51,188 bases of DNA from Methanobacterium sp. UBA410. GTDB lineage: Archaea > Methanobacteriota > Methanobacteria > Methanobacteriales > Methanobacteriaceae. The stretch covers positions 259,020-310,207 of the forward strand of contig DAHH01000015.1 in NCBI GenBank assembly GCA_002498385.1, in the 5' to 3' direction. A program made the translations under genes and the position numbers. Positions 43,141 to 51,188 of the stretch are shown here, one piece after another (position 1 is the first letter of the stretch; each line of letters starts with the position of its first letter). Below the pieces are notes generated by a model. That model did not search any database. It was not told the origin of the DNA and was given only the letters and a program-made list of their open reading frames with translations.

Positions 43141-46005
43141 TCACTCCATATAGATGGCCGGTTTGTAGGGTGATGCATTCTGAGATTTGCCTTCAGGGTC
43201 ATAGGTTGGTTCATCGTAAACCAGAACCTCTGCACCTGCCTCCTTTGAGAGGTAGTCCAGGGATTCCTTGATGACGGAGTACTCATCGATACGGCCAACG
43301 TAGTTTACCCGGGTTATTTCGCGGGTTACCTTCTTTGCAAAACCTGCAATTTCCTTTTTGTTGTCGTGAACATTCTGTTTTACGGCCTGTCCCATGATTC
43401 TGCCCATGTCTGGTTTTCCAACCTCTTTTGCAATGTCAAAGACCTTCCATTTCCATTCTGGAGCCACGTAGATGTGCACTTTGCTCGGCTTGACACCTAT
43501 GATGTTTTTTATCTCGTTTATGTCGTTTGCAAGTTCCTGCACGATCTCCTCAGATTTTTGAACCTTCTCATCAATTAAATCAGAGTCGTACTGTGGCCAG
43601 GAAGCTTCTGATGCAAAACCTTCACCTCCATGGGTGCTCCAGAGTTCTTCAGCTGCGTGTGGAACGAAAGGTGACATTAAACGTATCCAAACGTTTAATA
43701 TGTGGACAAGGACTTTTCCTATTTCTTTTCTGGATATTTCATCATCCATGCCCTCGATCCTGTGGAAGTAATGGTCTATATCCTTTTTAAAGAGGAAGAG
43801 TGATTCTTGAAGTGCTTTTCTTGTCTGGAATCCTTCAAGGGCTTTGGTTGCATCCCTCATCCTCATGTTGAGCTGGCTCAGTATCCATGCATTCACTGGT
43901 TTTGAAACCTCTGGTGCTGTTTCATGGCCCTTGAGCTCCACCTTGCCGTTTATTTCCTCAACACGATCTGCAAATTCTATAAACCAGTTTAAACGTTTGC
44001 TTATTCCCCTTACCTCTTTTTCTCTCCAGTCAAAGTCCTGCCATGGTTCTGCAGACGACATCAGGAACAGGCGGACAACATCGGATCCGTAGGTTTTTAT
44101 GGCATCTTCTAGCATCACTATGTTCCCCTTGGAGGAGGACATCTTGTTTCCTTCAAGCAGTCCCATTCCAAAGACCACAATTCCACGTGGCCATTTATTC
44201 TGGGGAAATATGGCTGCGTGGTGGAACATGTGAAATGAGAGGTGGTTTCCAACCAGATCCTTTGCAGAAAGGCGCCAGTTAAGTGGGTACCAGTAGTTAA
44301 ATTCATCTTTTATCTTTTCAACCGTTTCTTTGTCTATTTTAATGTCTGAAGTGGGTTCTGCTCCAAGTAGCACTGTGTTGAAGAAGGCGTCGTTTAGATC
44401 CTCTGGATCAATGTCCTTCATGTACTTGGCAATGGTGTAATAGGCCATATAAATGGTTGAATCGCTTAAGGGTTCTATTATCCATTTTTTGTCCCATGGA
44501 AGGTCTGTTCCAAGCCCTATTCTTCTTGAGCAGGCCCAGTCCTGGAGCCAACCTATGTAGTACTGGAAGTTGGCCCTGACTTCTCCAGGAACTATGTTCA
44601 TTCCCTCCAGACATTTGTAAGTCTTCTCTGTCCAGTCCTCGCTGGAGTACTTTAAAAACCACTGGTCATCAAGTATTTTAACAACGCACTTGGTTCCGCA
44701 CCTGCATATAACTGGTCTTTCTGAGAACTCGTACATCACATCTCCCCTTTTCTCTTCTTTCAGGAGTACTATGACCCTATCACGGGCATCAGATACGGGT
44801 AAGCCTTCATATTTTCCTGTTTTATTGGACATTACCCCTTTTGCATGTTCAAGCTTGTATATCTCATTTGTTGCTTCTTTGAGGTTTGGATCGTTCTGGT
44901 TTTTAACCTTGAACTTTTCTATCATTTCTTGAGCCGGTACCTCGCCGAAGCCTTTGAGGTGTATCATGCCTATGGGCTGGATAGCCTGAACTTCCTTGAC
45001 TATACCATACTTTTCAAGTGTTTTTACGTCCTTTTTAAGGTCTGCAAGTGCTATATAATCTGCTGGTGCGTGTCCTGGTACTGAGTAAACTACCCCTGTT
45101 GCATACTCTGGATCAACAAATGATGCAGGAAGTATTATGTGTTTTTCACCGGTCAGGGGGTTTTTCACGTACTTACCTATCATGGATGGTGCATCAACAT
45201 CTGAAAGAATTGATGTGTCCTTTTTCTGGTTTTTTATGTTGTTATAGGCTTCCCTGCTTATTATCCAGTGCTCACCATCAACTTCCACCCTGATGTAGTC
45301 TGCTTCCGGGTTCAGCCAGAGGTTTGTTGCAGCAAAGAGTGTTTCTGGCCTGAAAGTTGCTGCTACAAGGTACTCTCCGTCTATCTCAAATTTCACAAGG
45401 GTTAACTCATTTATTCCAACGCCCTCACCTTCAAGGAGGTCGTGGTCTCCAACAGGGTTGCCGCATTCTGGACAGTACTTCACAGGGTGTTCCCCAATTC
45501 TTACAAGTCCCTTTTCCTTGAGTTTTCTAAACTGCCATCCAACGAATTTCTGGTAGTGGGGGTCTATGGTTTTAAACTCCCTCCTCCAGTCGATTGAGTA
45601 GCCCATTCGGGTCATGACGTCATGGTACTCTTCGCTGAAGTACTTGACTATGTACTCCGGCTCTACAAATTTCTTGAGCTCCTCTTCAGGAACCTTGTGC
45701 ACGTTTTTGTAGATGTCGAGCGTCCATGGATCCTGTCTTTCGATCCTCTTGGCTATTCCAAGTACCGGTGCACCAGTTACGTGCCATGCCATTGGGAAAA
45801 GCACGTTGTAACCCTGCATTCTCTTAAATCGGGCGTAAACATCTGGTACTGTGTAAGTTCTTCCGTGTCCAACGTGCATTGCACCACTTGGGTACGGAAA
45901 CGCCACCGTTATAAATATCTTCTTCTTATCGTTTGGATCCGATTCAAATAGATCTGCTTCCTGCCATTTTTTCTGCCATTTCTCTTCAACTTTAATATCT
46001 GTCAA
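43141..46005 (-). CDS. leuS: Leucyl-tRNA synthetase, archaeal type
   Basis: A 954-residue class Ia synthetase. The HIGH motif is HVGH (44-47) after VAFPYPSGAM, and KMSKS is KMSSSKGN near residue 620. The CP1 editing insertion lies between them, with TFRPETLFAATNLW as the threonine-rich editing motif and YCPECGNPVGD as a nearby cysteine pair. The archaeal/eukaryotic order of domains and the long C-terminal extension with KPSKVHIYVAPEWK identify the type. The stop lies 333 bases from the convergent FAH gene. Confidence 0.96.
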   Translation of the reverse strand: MTDIKVEEKWQKKWQEADLFESDPNDKKKIFITVAFPYPSGAMHVGHGRTYTVPDVYARFKRMQGYNVLFPMAWHVTGAPVLGIAKRIERQDPWTLDIYKNVHKVPEEELKKFVEPEYIVKYFSEEYHDVMTRMGYSIDWRREFKTIDPHYQKFVGWQFRKLKEKGLVRIGEHPVKYCPECGNPVGDHDLLEGEGVGINELTLVKFEIDGEYLVAATFRPETLFAATNLWLNPEADYIRVEVDGEHWIISREAYNNIKNQKKDTSILSDVDAPSMIGKYVKNPLTGEKHIILPASFVDPEYATGVVYSVPGHAPADYIALADLKKDVKTLEKYGIVKEVQAIQPIGMIHLKGFGEVPAQEMIEKFKVKNQNDPNLKEATNEIYKLEHAKGVMSNKTGKYEGLPVSDARDRVIVLLKEEKRGDVMYEFSERPVICRCGTKCVVKILDDQWFLKYSSEDWTEKTYKCLEGMNIVPGEVRANFQYYIGWLQDWACSRRIGLGTDLPWDKKWIIEPLSDSTIYMAYYTIAKYMKDIDPEDLNDAFFNTVLLGAEPTSDIKIDKETVEKIKDEFNYWYPLNWRLSAKDLVGNHLSFHMFHHAAIFPQNKWPRGIVVFGMGLLEGNKMSSSKGNIVMLEDAIKTYGSDVVRLFLMSSAEPWQDFDWREKEVRGISKRLNWFIEFADRVEEINGKVELKGHETAPEVSKPVNAWILSQLNMRMRDATKALEGFQTRKALQESLFLFKKDIDHYFHRIEGMDDEISRKEIGKVLVHILNVWIRLMSPFVPHAAEELWSTHGGEGFASEASWPQYDSDLIDEKVQKSEEIVQELANDINEIKNIIGVKPSKVHIYVAPEWKWKVFDIAKEVGKPDMGRIMGQAVKQNVHDNKKEIAGFAKKVTREITRVNYVGRIDEYSVIKESLDYLSKEAGAEVLVYDEPTYDPEGKSQNASPYKPAIYME

Positions 46006-46452
46006 GTCATCACCGCCAAGATCAACTAAAAAAAAATATGTTTAAATTTAATTAGGGGATATCTTAATTATGGGATATCTTAATTATGGGATATCTTAAT
46101 TATGGGATATCTTCAGAAAAAGAATCTCAATTAAGGGTTTATATGTCCTTTTTCATTACCTTGAACTCTTAATTTCCCTTCATCACATCTCATACTATTT
46201 TTTTACCTTTTAAATTTTAATAAACTTTAATAAACCTCTCAAATTAATGGATCCTTCAGATCTAACTCCTAAAAATTGATTGAAATTAATTAAAATTAAA
46301 TACATAGTTCAACTGTCTTTAAACGTTTAATCCCATTACTTTTTACTCTTAAAGATTAGTTTCGATCAAAAATGATCAGATATGATCAAGAGCCTGAAAT
46401 CTGATCAACGGTTCATCAACGATTAAACTCGTGAAATTCATGTATATGCATT
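46006..46452. other. Gene-free region with a tandem repeat array
   Basis: Upstream of leuS and downstream of cutA, both leftward. It contains the 16-base array at 46056-46113 and AT-rich near-repeats of TTTTAATAAACTTTAATAAAC at about 46214-46236. No gene or RNA is recognised. Confidence 0.55.
46056..46113. repeat. Tandem array of a 16-base unit (3.6 copies)
   Basis: GGGATATCTTAATTAT is repeated at 46056, 46072 and 46088, with a partial copy at 46104. Copies are identical. Each contains the palindrome GATATC. The array starts about 50 bases upstream of the leuS start codon, in its probable promoter region. Confidence 0.9.
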
Positions 46453-46764
46453 CTAACTTATTTCACTTTCCATCCACTCAAGGTAATCTTCAGAACCGTT
46501 TTCTACCTTTATATGGAGTATGCATGGAATATCGTAGCTGTGAATGTCTTCAACCCTTTTTATAACCTTTTTAACATTGCAGGACATGGTTTTTGCAATC
46601 AGAATAGATTCTGAAGCTTCTTCAATCTCCCCCTTCCAGAGGTACATGGATTCAGCAGCAGGCACGATATTTGTACATGCAACTAATTTTTCCTTTAGAA
46701 GAACTCTGGCTATTTTCCGGGATTCCTCAAGTCCAGAAGTTGTTATGTAAATAATGGAGTGCAT
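46453..46764 (-). CDS. cutA: Divalent-cation tolerance protein CutA
   Basis: A 103-residue protein of the CutA1 family, trimeric and related in fold to PII proteins. The sequence IIYITTSGLEESRKIARVLL at the start, LVACTNIVPAAESMYLWKG in the middle and YLEWMESEI at the end are typical. The ATG at 46764 has GGGGA five bases upstream. An in-frame ATG at 46797 falls in a duplicated non-coding unit and is rejected. The link to copper tolerance is from E. coli; the role in archaea is unsettled. Confidence 0.88.
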   Translation of the reverse strand: MHSIIYITTSGLEESRKIARVLLKEKLVACTNIVPAAESMYLWKGEIEEASESILIAKTMSCNVKKVIKRVEDIHSYDIPCILHIKVENGSEDYLEWMESEIS

Positions 46765-46782
46765 AACATTCCCCGAATTTCC

Positions 46783-46814
46783 TTTTTTTAGGCCCATATT
46801 TTTTTAGGCCCATA
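46783..46814. repeat. Direct duplication of a 16-base unit upstream of cutA
   Basis: TTTTTTTAGGCCCATA occurs twice in tandem (46783 and 46799), between nadE and cutA. Read on the minus strand, each copy has a run of A after the GGCC core. Confidence 0.8.
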
Positions 46815-46831
46815 TTATTGTTCAGTTAACA

Positions 46832-47632
46832 TTACAGTCTATCTATCTCTGCAATTGGAATGGGTTTGAGTTTGTGTTCTGCGGATTTAACCATATTCTT
46901 TATCCTCAAAACTTCATCAACAGGAACTGCAAGCGCATCTGCAATGTCCTGATCCTCAAACTTCTTATCAACCATTAAATGAAGTATTTTATCCAGAAGC
47001 TCGTACCTGATTCCGAGCTCATCTTCATCAGTCTGTCCTGCCCACAAACCAGCTGTGGGTGCCTTTTCTATGATGCTTACTGGAACGTGGAGATGAGATG
47101 CAAGTTTTCTAACGTCTGTCTTGTAGAGGGCGCCTATGGGCAGCATGTCCACTCCACCGTCGCCGTACTTGGTGAAGTAGCCTACAAGAAGTTCTGTTCT
47201 ATTTCCCGTTCCCACAACAAGCCTTTTCATAGCGTTTGCATGGTAGTAAAGAATCGTCATTCGTATCCTTGCTTTGAGGTTGGCGTCTGCAAGTTCGGTA
47301 TCTTCCAGACTGTTGGACAGATTTTTGAAGGGCTTTGTGAACTCGTCCACATCAACTGTCCTGTAATTTATTCCAAGGGCCTTTGCAGCAGTTAACGCGT
47401 CCTGAACATCTTCTTTCGATGTTGTTTCACTGGGAAGTACAAGTCCAAGTACATTCTCTGCTCCCACTGCTTTTACACAGAGGTACGCTGTTGTTGTGGA
47501 GTCCAATCCACCACTCAGCCCTATAACCAGTCCCCTCATCTTTGATTCATTCATCCGATTTTTTATAAAGTTACATATTGTTTCTGCTGTTCTTTCTTCA
47601 TCTATCTTGGGGAGGATTTCAGGTGTCTGCAT
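46832..47632 (-). CDS. nadE: NH3-dependent NAD synthetase
   Basis: A 266-residue enzyme making NAD from nicotinate adenine dinucleotide, ATP and ammonia. The ATP-pyrophosphatase loop SGGLDS is at 40-45. GTGNRTELLVGYFTKYGDGGVDMLPIG and TAGLWAGQTDEDELG are the conserved active-site segments. There is no glutaminase domain, so ammonia is used directly. It probably heads a small leftward unit with cutA. Confidence 0.94.
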   Translation of the reverse strand: MQTPEILPKIDEERTAETICNFIKNRMNESKMRGLVIGLSGGLDSTTTAYLCVKAVGAENVLGLVLPSETTSKEDVQDALTAAKALGINYRTVDVDEFTKPFKNLSNSLEDTELADANLKARIRMTILYYHANAMKRLVVGTGNRTELLVGYFTKYGDGGVDMLPIGALYKTDVRKLASHLHVPVSIIEKAPTAGLWAGQTDEDELGIRYELLDKILHLMVDKKFEDQDIADALAVPVDEVLRIKNMVKSAEHKLKPIPIAEIDRL

Positions 47633-47865
47633 ACGATCACAACTCTACTTCTTATTGTTCCATCTTACTGTTCCATCTCATTTTATGTTCCATTTTGTTT
47701 CCACAGATGTAAAACATTTTTAGTTATATACCCTCAAATAAATATTGATTTGCACAATTTTTATAAGGCATGTATTTATTTACATAGAGTAACCTTAACC
47801 AACAGTAGAATACTAAACAGGTAAGTACTAATTTTAGGATAACCTTGTAATAAAGGAGGCAGGAA

Positions 47866-48858
47866 ATGGCATTTAAAGACCTTTTTAAATTCAACAAAGG
47901 AAAAACAACATTTGTATTTATTGGTGGTAAAGGGGGAGTGGGAAAAACAACTGTGTCCGCTGCAACAGCACTCTGGTGTGCAAGACAAGGCAAAAAGACC
48001 CTTGTAATATCCACAGACCCAGCCCACTCCCTTTCAGACTCTTTCGAAAAGAACGTGGGACACAACCCAACACCCATAGCTGAAAACCTTGAGGCACTGG
48101 AGATAGACCCTGAACTTGCAATGCAGGATTACCAGGCCAAACTAAAACAGCAGCAGGTCCTGGACCCAAAAATGGACGTGGGAATGCTGCAGGATCAGTT
48201 AGATATGGCTTCAAGCTCCCCAGGAATTGATGAAGCTGCTGCATTCGACAAGTTCCTCCAGTACATGACAACTGACGAGTACGACATCGTTATATTCGAC
48301 ACAGCACCAACAGGGCACACACTCAGACTTCTATCCTTCCCTGAAATGATGGATTCATGGGTTGGAAAAATGATAAAAGTCCGAAAACAACTTGGAAATA
48401 TGGCAAAAACCCTTAAAAACATCATGCCATTCATGGGCGATGATGAAGATGATGAAAAGACAATTGAAGACCTTGAAGCAAGTAAAAAACAGATCAAACT
48501 TGCCAGAGGCATAATGGCAGATCCAGAGAGGACCTCCTTCAAAACAGTTGTCATACCAGAAGAGATGTCCATCTACGAATCAGAAAGGGCAATGAAAGCA
48601 CTTCACAAATCCAACATGACAACAGACGGAGTTATCATCAACCAGATCCAGCCGGAAGAAGCAGACTGTGAGTTCTGCCTTGCAAGAAGAAAGATACAGG
48701 AAGAACGTGTCAAAAGCATCAAGGAAAAATTCGGAGATCAGATTATAGCCGAGATACCACTCCAGAGCCATGAGGTTAAGGGAATGGACCAGCTTTCAGA
48801 GATAGCTGACATACTTTACGGTAAAGAAAAGAACAAAGAACCTATTGCTCTGAACTGA
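47866..48858 (+). CDS. Get3/ArsA-family ATPase
   Basis: A 330-residue single-domain ATPase of the ArsA/Get3 family. The deviant Walker A is GKGGVGKT (21-28), switch I carries STDPAHSLSDSF, and switch II is FDTAPTGHTLRLL. A CxxC pair, Cys268 and Cys271 (DCEFCLARR), is the zinc-bridging motif of dimeric Get3. A methionine-rich helical insert, MDVGMLQDQLDMASS to MTTDEYD and further MGKMIKV-like helices, resembles the hydrophobic groove. This supports a role in targeting tail-anchored membrane proteins over arsenite efflux; no arsB is nearby. GGAGGCAGGAA precedes the ATG. Confidence 0.88.
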   Translation: MAFKDLFKFNKGKTTFVFIGGKGGVGKTTVSAATALWCARQGKKTLVISTDPAHSLSDSFEKNVGHNPTPIAENLEALEIDPELAMQDYQAKLKQQQVLDPKMDVGMLQDQLDMASSSPGIDEAAAFDKFLQYMTTDEYDIVIFDTAPTGHTLRLLSFPEMMDSWVGKMIKVRKQLGNMAKTLKNIMPFMGDDEDDEKTIEDLEASKKQIKLARGIMADPERTSFKTVVIPEEMSIYESERAMKALHKSNMTTDGVIINQIQPEEADCEFCLARRKIQEERVKSIKEKFGDQIIAEIPLQSHEVKGMDQLSEIADILYGKEKNKEPIALN

Positions 48859-48900
48859 GTGAACTTAAATTTTAGGAACTCTTTTAAGTTTTAGAGTTCA

Positions 48901-48916
48901 TTTTTTTCTTTTTTTA
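48901..48916 (+). terminator. Oligo-T tract after the Get3-like gene
   Basis: Two runs of seven T separated by CT lie about 45 bases downstream of the stop. This fits an archaeal intrinsic terminator. Confidence 0.4.
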
Positions 48917-49036
48917 GCTTAGAAATCTTTTTGTTCTTAAAAATATCCAGGAAGTTTATCTTCATTTGGATAAACAATCGAATGATATTTTACTTGTCCA
49001 AAAATAATTAAGCCCAAAAAAAGGGAACACCACACC

Positions 49037-49044
49037 TTTATATA
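49037..49044 (+). promoter_or_regulatory. TATA box upstream of the methyltransferase gene
   Basis: TTTATATA lies 78 bases before the ATG at 49122. It is followed by TGTATATATCTACG and CGATATAG, which could add a second promoter or an operator. Assignment is by sequence only. Confidence 0.5.
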
Positions 49045-49121
49045 GAAATGTATATATCTACGTCTCGATATAGTGTAATTAAGGGTTAGTTGTAAAAACT
49101 ATAACTGGAGTGAACCTGAAA

Positions 49122-49736
49122 ATGTCAAGTGATACTGGATTATTTCCATCCAACGGCCATCGTATCATGGGTAGAACAACCGAATCTTTTATAGATGCCC
49201 GAGACGTGATTTATCGACTTGATCTTAAAGGAAACGAAGTTTTTATGGATGTGGGTTGTGGTGATGGGCATGTCTCCATGATAGCCTGTGATATGTTGGA
49301 TGATGATGCAAAAGTTTATGCTTTGGACGTTTACCAGCCATCCATTGAAGATATGGAAAAGGATGTGAAAGCTCAAGGAATAACCAATATAATACCCATC
49401 CAGGCGGATGTAATAGTAGGTACAGGCCTTGAGGACAATATTATTGATATCTGTTTGCTGATCAATGTTTTCCATCACTTTGTATCCCAGAAAAAAGTAG
49501 ACGATGCCATTGACGAGCTTAAAAGGATAATAAAACCCGGTGGCAGGATAGCAGTTATGGACTACAAGAAAGTGGATACAGGATACGGTCCTCCCCTGAA
49601 ATTCAAAAGTAGTCCAGAAGAAATGGAAGGCTTCTTCGCCAAACACGATTTAAAAATGGTTAAACTGGATACAGAAGTGGGAGAAGTCCTTGACGACGGG
49701 ACCAAATCCCATTACCTTATAATATTCCAAAAATAG
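49122..49736 (+). CDS. Class I SAM-dependent methyltransferase
   Basis: A 204-residue Rossmann methyltransferase. Motif I is VFMDVGCGDGHVSM (about 43-56), the acidic end of strand 2 is YALDVY, and the motif IV region is IIDICLLINVFHHF, followed by RIIKPGGRIAVMDYKK. It resembles UbiE/MenG or arsenite-methyltransferase-like groups, without the cysteines needed for the latter. The substrate is unknown. The ATG at 49122 follows GGAGTGA by eight bases. The start MSSDTGLFPSNGHRIMGR with FIDARDVIYRLDLKG is shared with methanogen proteins I cannot name further. Confidence 0.8.
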   Translation: MSSDTGLFPSNGHRIMGRTTESFIDARDVIYRLDLKGNEVFMDVGCGDGHVSMIACDMLDDDAKVYALDVYQPSIEDMEKDVKAQGITNIIPIQADVIVGTGLEDNIIDICLLINVFHHFVSQKKVDDAIDELKRIIKPGGRIAVMDYKKVDTGYGPPLKFKSSPEEMEGFFAKHDLKMVKLDTEVGEVLDDGTKSHYLIIFQK

Positions 49737-49943
49737 ATTATATATCTGCCCATATTACTTTTTATACTTTTATTTTTTAGCTTTTAGTTTTTAATTAGTG
49801 CAAATTTTTGATTAATGTAAAAAAATAAGAGTTGTACAATTGTTATTAATCTGCAGTGATTTAAATTTGTGCAGTGGTTGCATGATCTAACTATATATCC
49901 TAAACTTTTGTGTTTTAACTTCAGAAAGATGTTGAGGTGTCCC

Positions 49944-50306
49944 ATGCTGGTAAAAGACATTGAAAAATCGGAGTACTTCACTTCAATGGATAAAACCTTC
50001 TTGACGGAGCTCCTGCACCCCAAAAACGATGAAATCGAAATGGGCTGCAGCATTGCCCACGCAGTTTTAAAGGCCGGAAAGTCCTCCATTCCCCACAGGG
50101 TTCGGTCTGTTGAGGTTTACTACGTGCTGGAGGGAAAGGGACTTATGCACATAAAAGAAGAGTCCAAGGAGCTTCGACCGGGGCAGGCGGTTTACATTCC
50201 ACCTGAATCAAGGCAGTGGATTGAAAATGTTTCGGATGATGATCTGAAGTTTTTATGCATAGTAACGCCTCCATGGCGTGAGGAAGATGAGGAGATCTGT
50301 GAATGA
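49944..50306 (+). CDS. Cupin-domain protein
   Basis: A 120-residue single cupin. The first motif is PHRVRSVEVYYVLEGKGLMHI and the second is LRPGQAVYIPPESRQWIENVS. The canonical metal ligands are only partly kept: one His and one Glu in the first motif, and Gln where the second-motif His is expected. Metal binding and enzyme activity are therefore doubtful, and a binding or sugar-isomerase-like role is open. The ATG at 49944 is chosen because GAGGTG lies four bases upstream; the reading frame extends further up without a ribosome site. It converges with cbiE, 51 bases away. Confidence 0.8.
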   Translation: MLVKDIEKSEYFTSMDKTFLTELLHPKNDEIEMGCSIAHAVLKAGKSSIPHRVRSVEVYYVLEGKGLMHIKEESKELRPGQAVYIPPESRQWIENVSDDDLKFLCIVTPPWREEDEEICE

Positions 50307-50357
50307 CTTTAAACATATTACCAAGAGAGTAAGGGGACCCAAAAAGAATAAATTGAG

Positions 50358-50987
50358 TTAGTAAACAACCACAACACACATGTAACTGAACTCCATGCCC
50401 AAAACCTTATTCAGGGTGGTTTTTATTATTCTCTCATCTGGATAGCTCAACTTTTCACAGACCGCAACCTTCCTTGAAGGTTTGACACCGTTTTTAATCA
50501 GGAAAGCTGCAAGTTCATCCACACTGCGGTTTGGAAGGATCAGCGTGGGTTTTCCATTATCGAGAAGTTTTAAAACGTCCAGGGAGTTACCCTTTCCATG
50601 CATGGTTACAATGTCAGAATCATCCCAGGGCAGCTTGAGTCTGGCGGATGCAATCTGGATTGAGCTCACGCCTGGAACAACCTCCAAGTTTATCTCCATG
50701 TTCTTTATAAGTTTTAATATGGGTTTTAACGTTCCTGAAAATCCAGGATCTCCTGTTGAAAGTATTGCAACATTTTTTCCAGATGATACTTCTCTAACAG
50801 CCTTTTTCAGGGCGGTATCAACGTTTCTTGCCCCAAGTTCAACCCTCTCTCCATTGAAGTCCCCGAAGAGTTTCAGGGCCCTCCTGCTTCCAACAAGAAT
50901 ATCAACAGATTTTACAACTTCAAGGGCCTTCAAAGTCAGGTATTCCATGGATCCTGGCCCTGTTCCAACCAGGTAAAGTTTTGACAT
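50358..50987 (-). CDS. cbiE: Cobalt-precorrin-7 (C5)-methyltransferase CbiE
   Basis: A 209-residue tetrapyrrole methyltransferase of anaerobic cobalamin synthesis, acting at C5. The family opens with LYLVGTGPGSMEYLTLKALE, and VAILSTGDPGFSG and VVPGVSSIQIASARLKLPWDD are the other motifs. There is no fused CbiT domain, so the C15 step is done by a separate protein not seen here. Methanogens need large amounts of corrinoid for the MtrA complex. No other cob/cbi gene is in the window. Confidence 0.92.
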   Translation of the reverse strand: MSKLYLVGTGPGSMEYLTLKALEVVKSVDILVGSRRALKLFGDFNGERVELGARNVDTALKKAVREVSSGKNVAILSTGDPGFSGTLKPILKLIKNMEINLEVVPGVSSIQIASARLKLPWDDSDIVTMHGKGNSLDVLKLLDNGKPTLILPNRSVDELAAFLIKNGVKPSRKVAVCEKLSYPDERIIKTTLNKVLGMEFSYMCVVVVY

Positions 50988-51125
50988 TTCTGTTTCTCCA
51001 TTTTGCTTTACATCAAATGAATAAGTTTTAAATCAACAATGAATAAGAATTTTATGAGAAATTCAGATCCCCATCTACTTTTCTGTTTCACCCTTAAGAA
51101 ATATTTCAGGCACAAAACTTTCAAG

Positions 51126-51172
51126 GCACTGTCAAAAACTCATAGGTACTGTCAAAAACTTGGGGGTTTTTG
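51126..51172. repeat. Direct repeat plus hairpin at the right edge
   Basis: G(C/T)ACTGTCAAAAACT occurs at 51126 and 51146 (period 20). The second copy leads into CAAAAAC (51153-51159), a TTGGGG loop and GTTTTTG (51166-51172), a seven-base hairpin. The element may continue past the window edge. It could be a terminator for a gene to the right or the end of a dispersed repeat. Confidence 0.6.
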
Positions 51173-51188
51173 AGATTGTTGTTTTGAT

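Noticed and set aside
47866..48858. Arsenite efflux operon based on ArsA resemblance
   Set aside because: No ArsB, ArsC or ArsR lies nearby, and the single-domain form with the zinc CxxC pair fits Get3 better.
1..51188. tRNA or rRNA genes
   Set aside because: No T-loop GGTTCRANNCC with matching stems, nor any rRNA-like GC-rich conserved block, was noticed on either strand by reading. A covariance-model scan would be decisive.

Overview
The window comes from a methanogenic archaeon of the order Methanobacteriales, most likely a mesophilic Methanobacterium-type species. The evidence is the gene content: DNA polymerase D large subunit, class I lysyl-tRNA synthetase, archaeal-type LeuRS and TruD, Sec61-beta-type SecG, 5'-deoxyadenosine deaminase, the small subunit of phosphomevalonate dehydratase, 6-phospho-3-hexuloisomerase and remains of a coenzyme F390 synthetase. 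The DNA is AT-rich, has AT-rich intergenic stretches, and its ribosome binding sites are of the GGTGAT or GGAGG type, with several TTG starts. I saw no tRNA, rRNA, CRISPR array or insertion sequence.

Layout. 0.3-5.5 kb is a molybdenum-cofactor block: MobB fused to an Fe-S motif, MoaA, a small carboxymuconolactone-decarboxylase-like protein, FdhD, HxlB on the other strand, and a ModE/LysR-like regulator. 5.8-10.5 kb carries a PfkB-family kinase, ThiC and LysRS. 10.5-14.6 kb is a leftward iron-complex or corrinoid-type ABC transporter operon (binding protein, methyltransferase, permease, ATPase). Divergent from it, 14.8-16.6 kb holds a two-gene unit of unknown function: a UGSC-family protein with Cys in place of selenocysteine, and its large partner. 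Between the two units lies a pair of inverted repeats that could control both. 16.7-25.4 kb is housekeeping nucleotide and DNA metabolism: cytosine deaminase, anaerobic NrdD, PolC, SecG and PurB.

25.8-30.0 kb is a cluster of small membrane proteins, including two adjacent paralogues each built from three copies of a module of about 95 residues; the PMDh small subunit lies among them. 30.4-35.9 kb carries an amidohydrolase, a CopA-type copper ATPase, a protein with two zinc-ribbon/membrane modules, a 48-residue YHS protein and a small zinc-ribbon protein. 36.0-40.9 kb runs leftward: TruD, a decayed F390 synthetase pseudogene, a HAD phosphatase and DadD. 41.1-51.0 kb holds HisG, an FAH-family hydrolase, LeuRS, CutA, NadE, a Get3/ArsA ATPase, a methyltransferase, a cupin and CbiE.

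Most novel in my reading: the Cys-UGSC two-gene unit with its shared operator-like repeats; the methyltransferase inside the ABC operon; an apparent ATT start codon on the binding protein; the twin triple-repeat membrane proteins; and the F390 synthetase ruin. Intergenic regions repeatedly show short perfect tandem duplications (12-29 bp, 2-4 copies). All functional calls were made by reading motifs and family resemblance; no database search was run.
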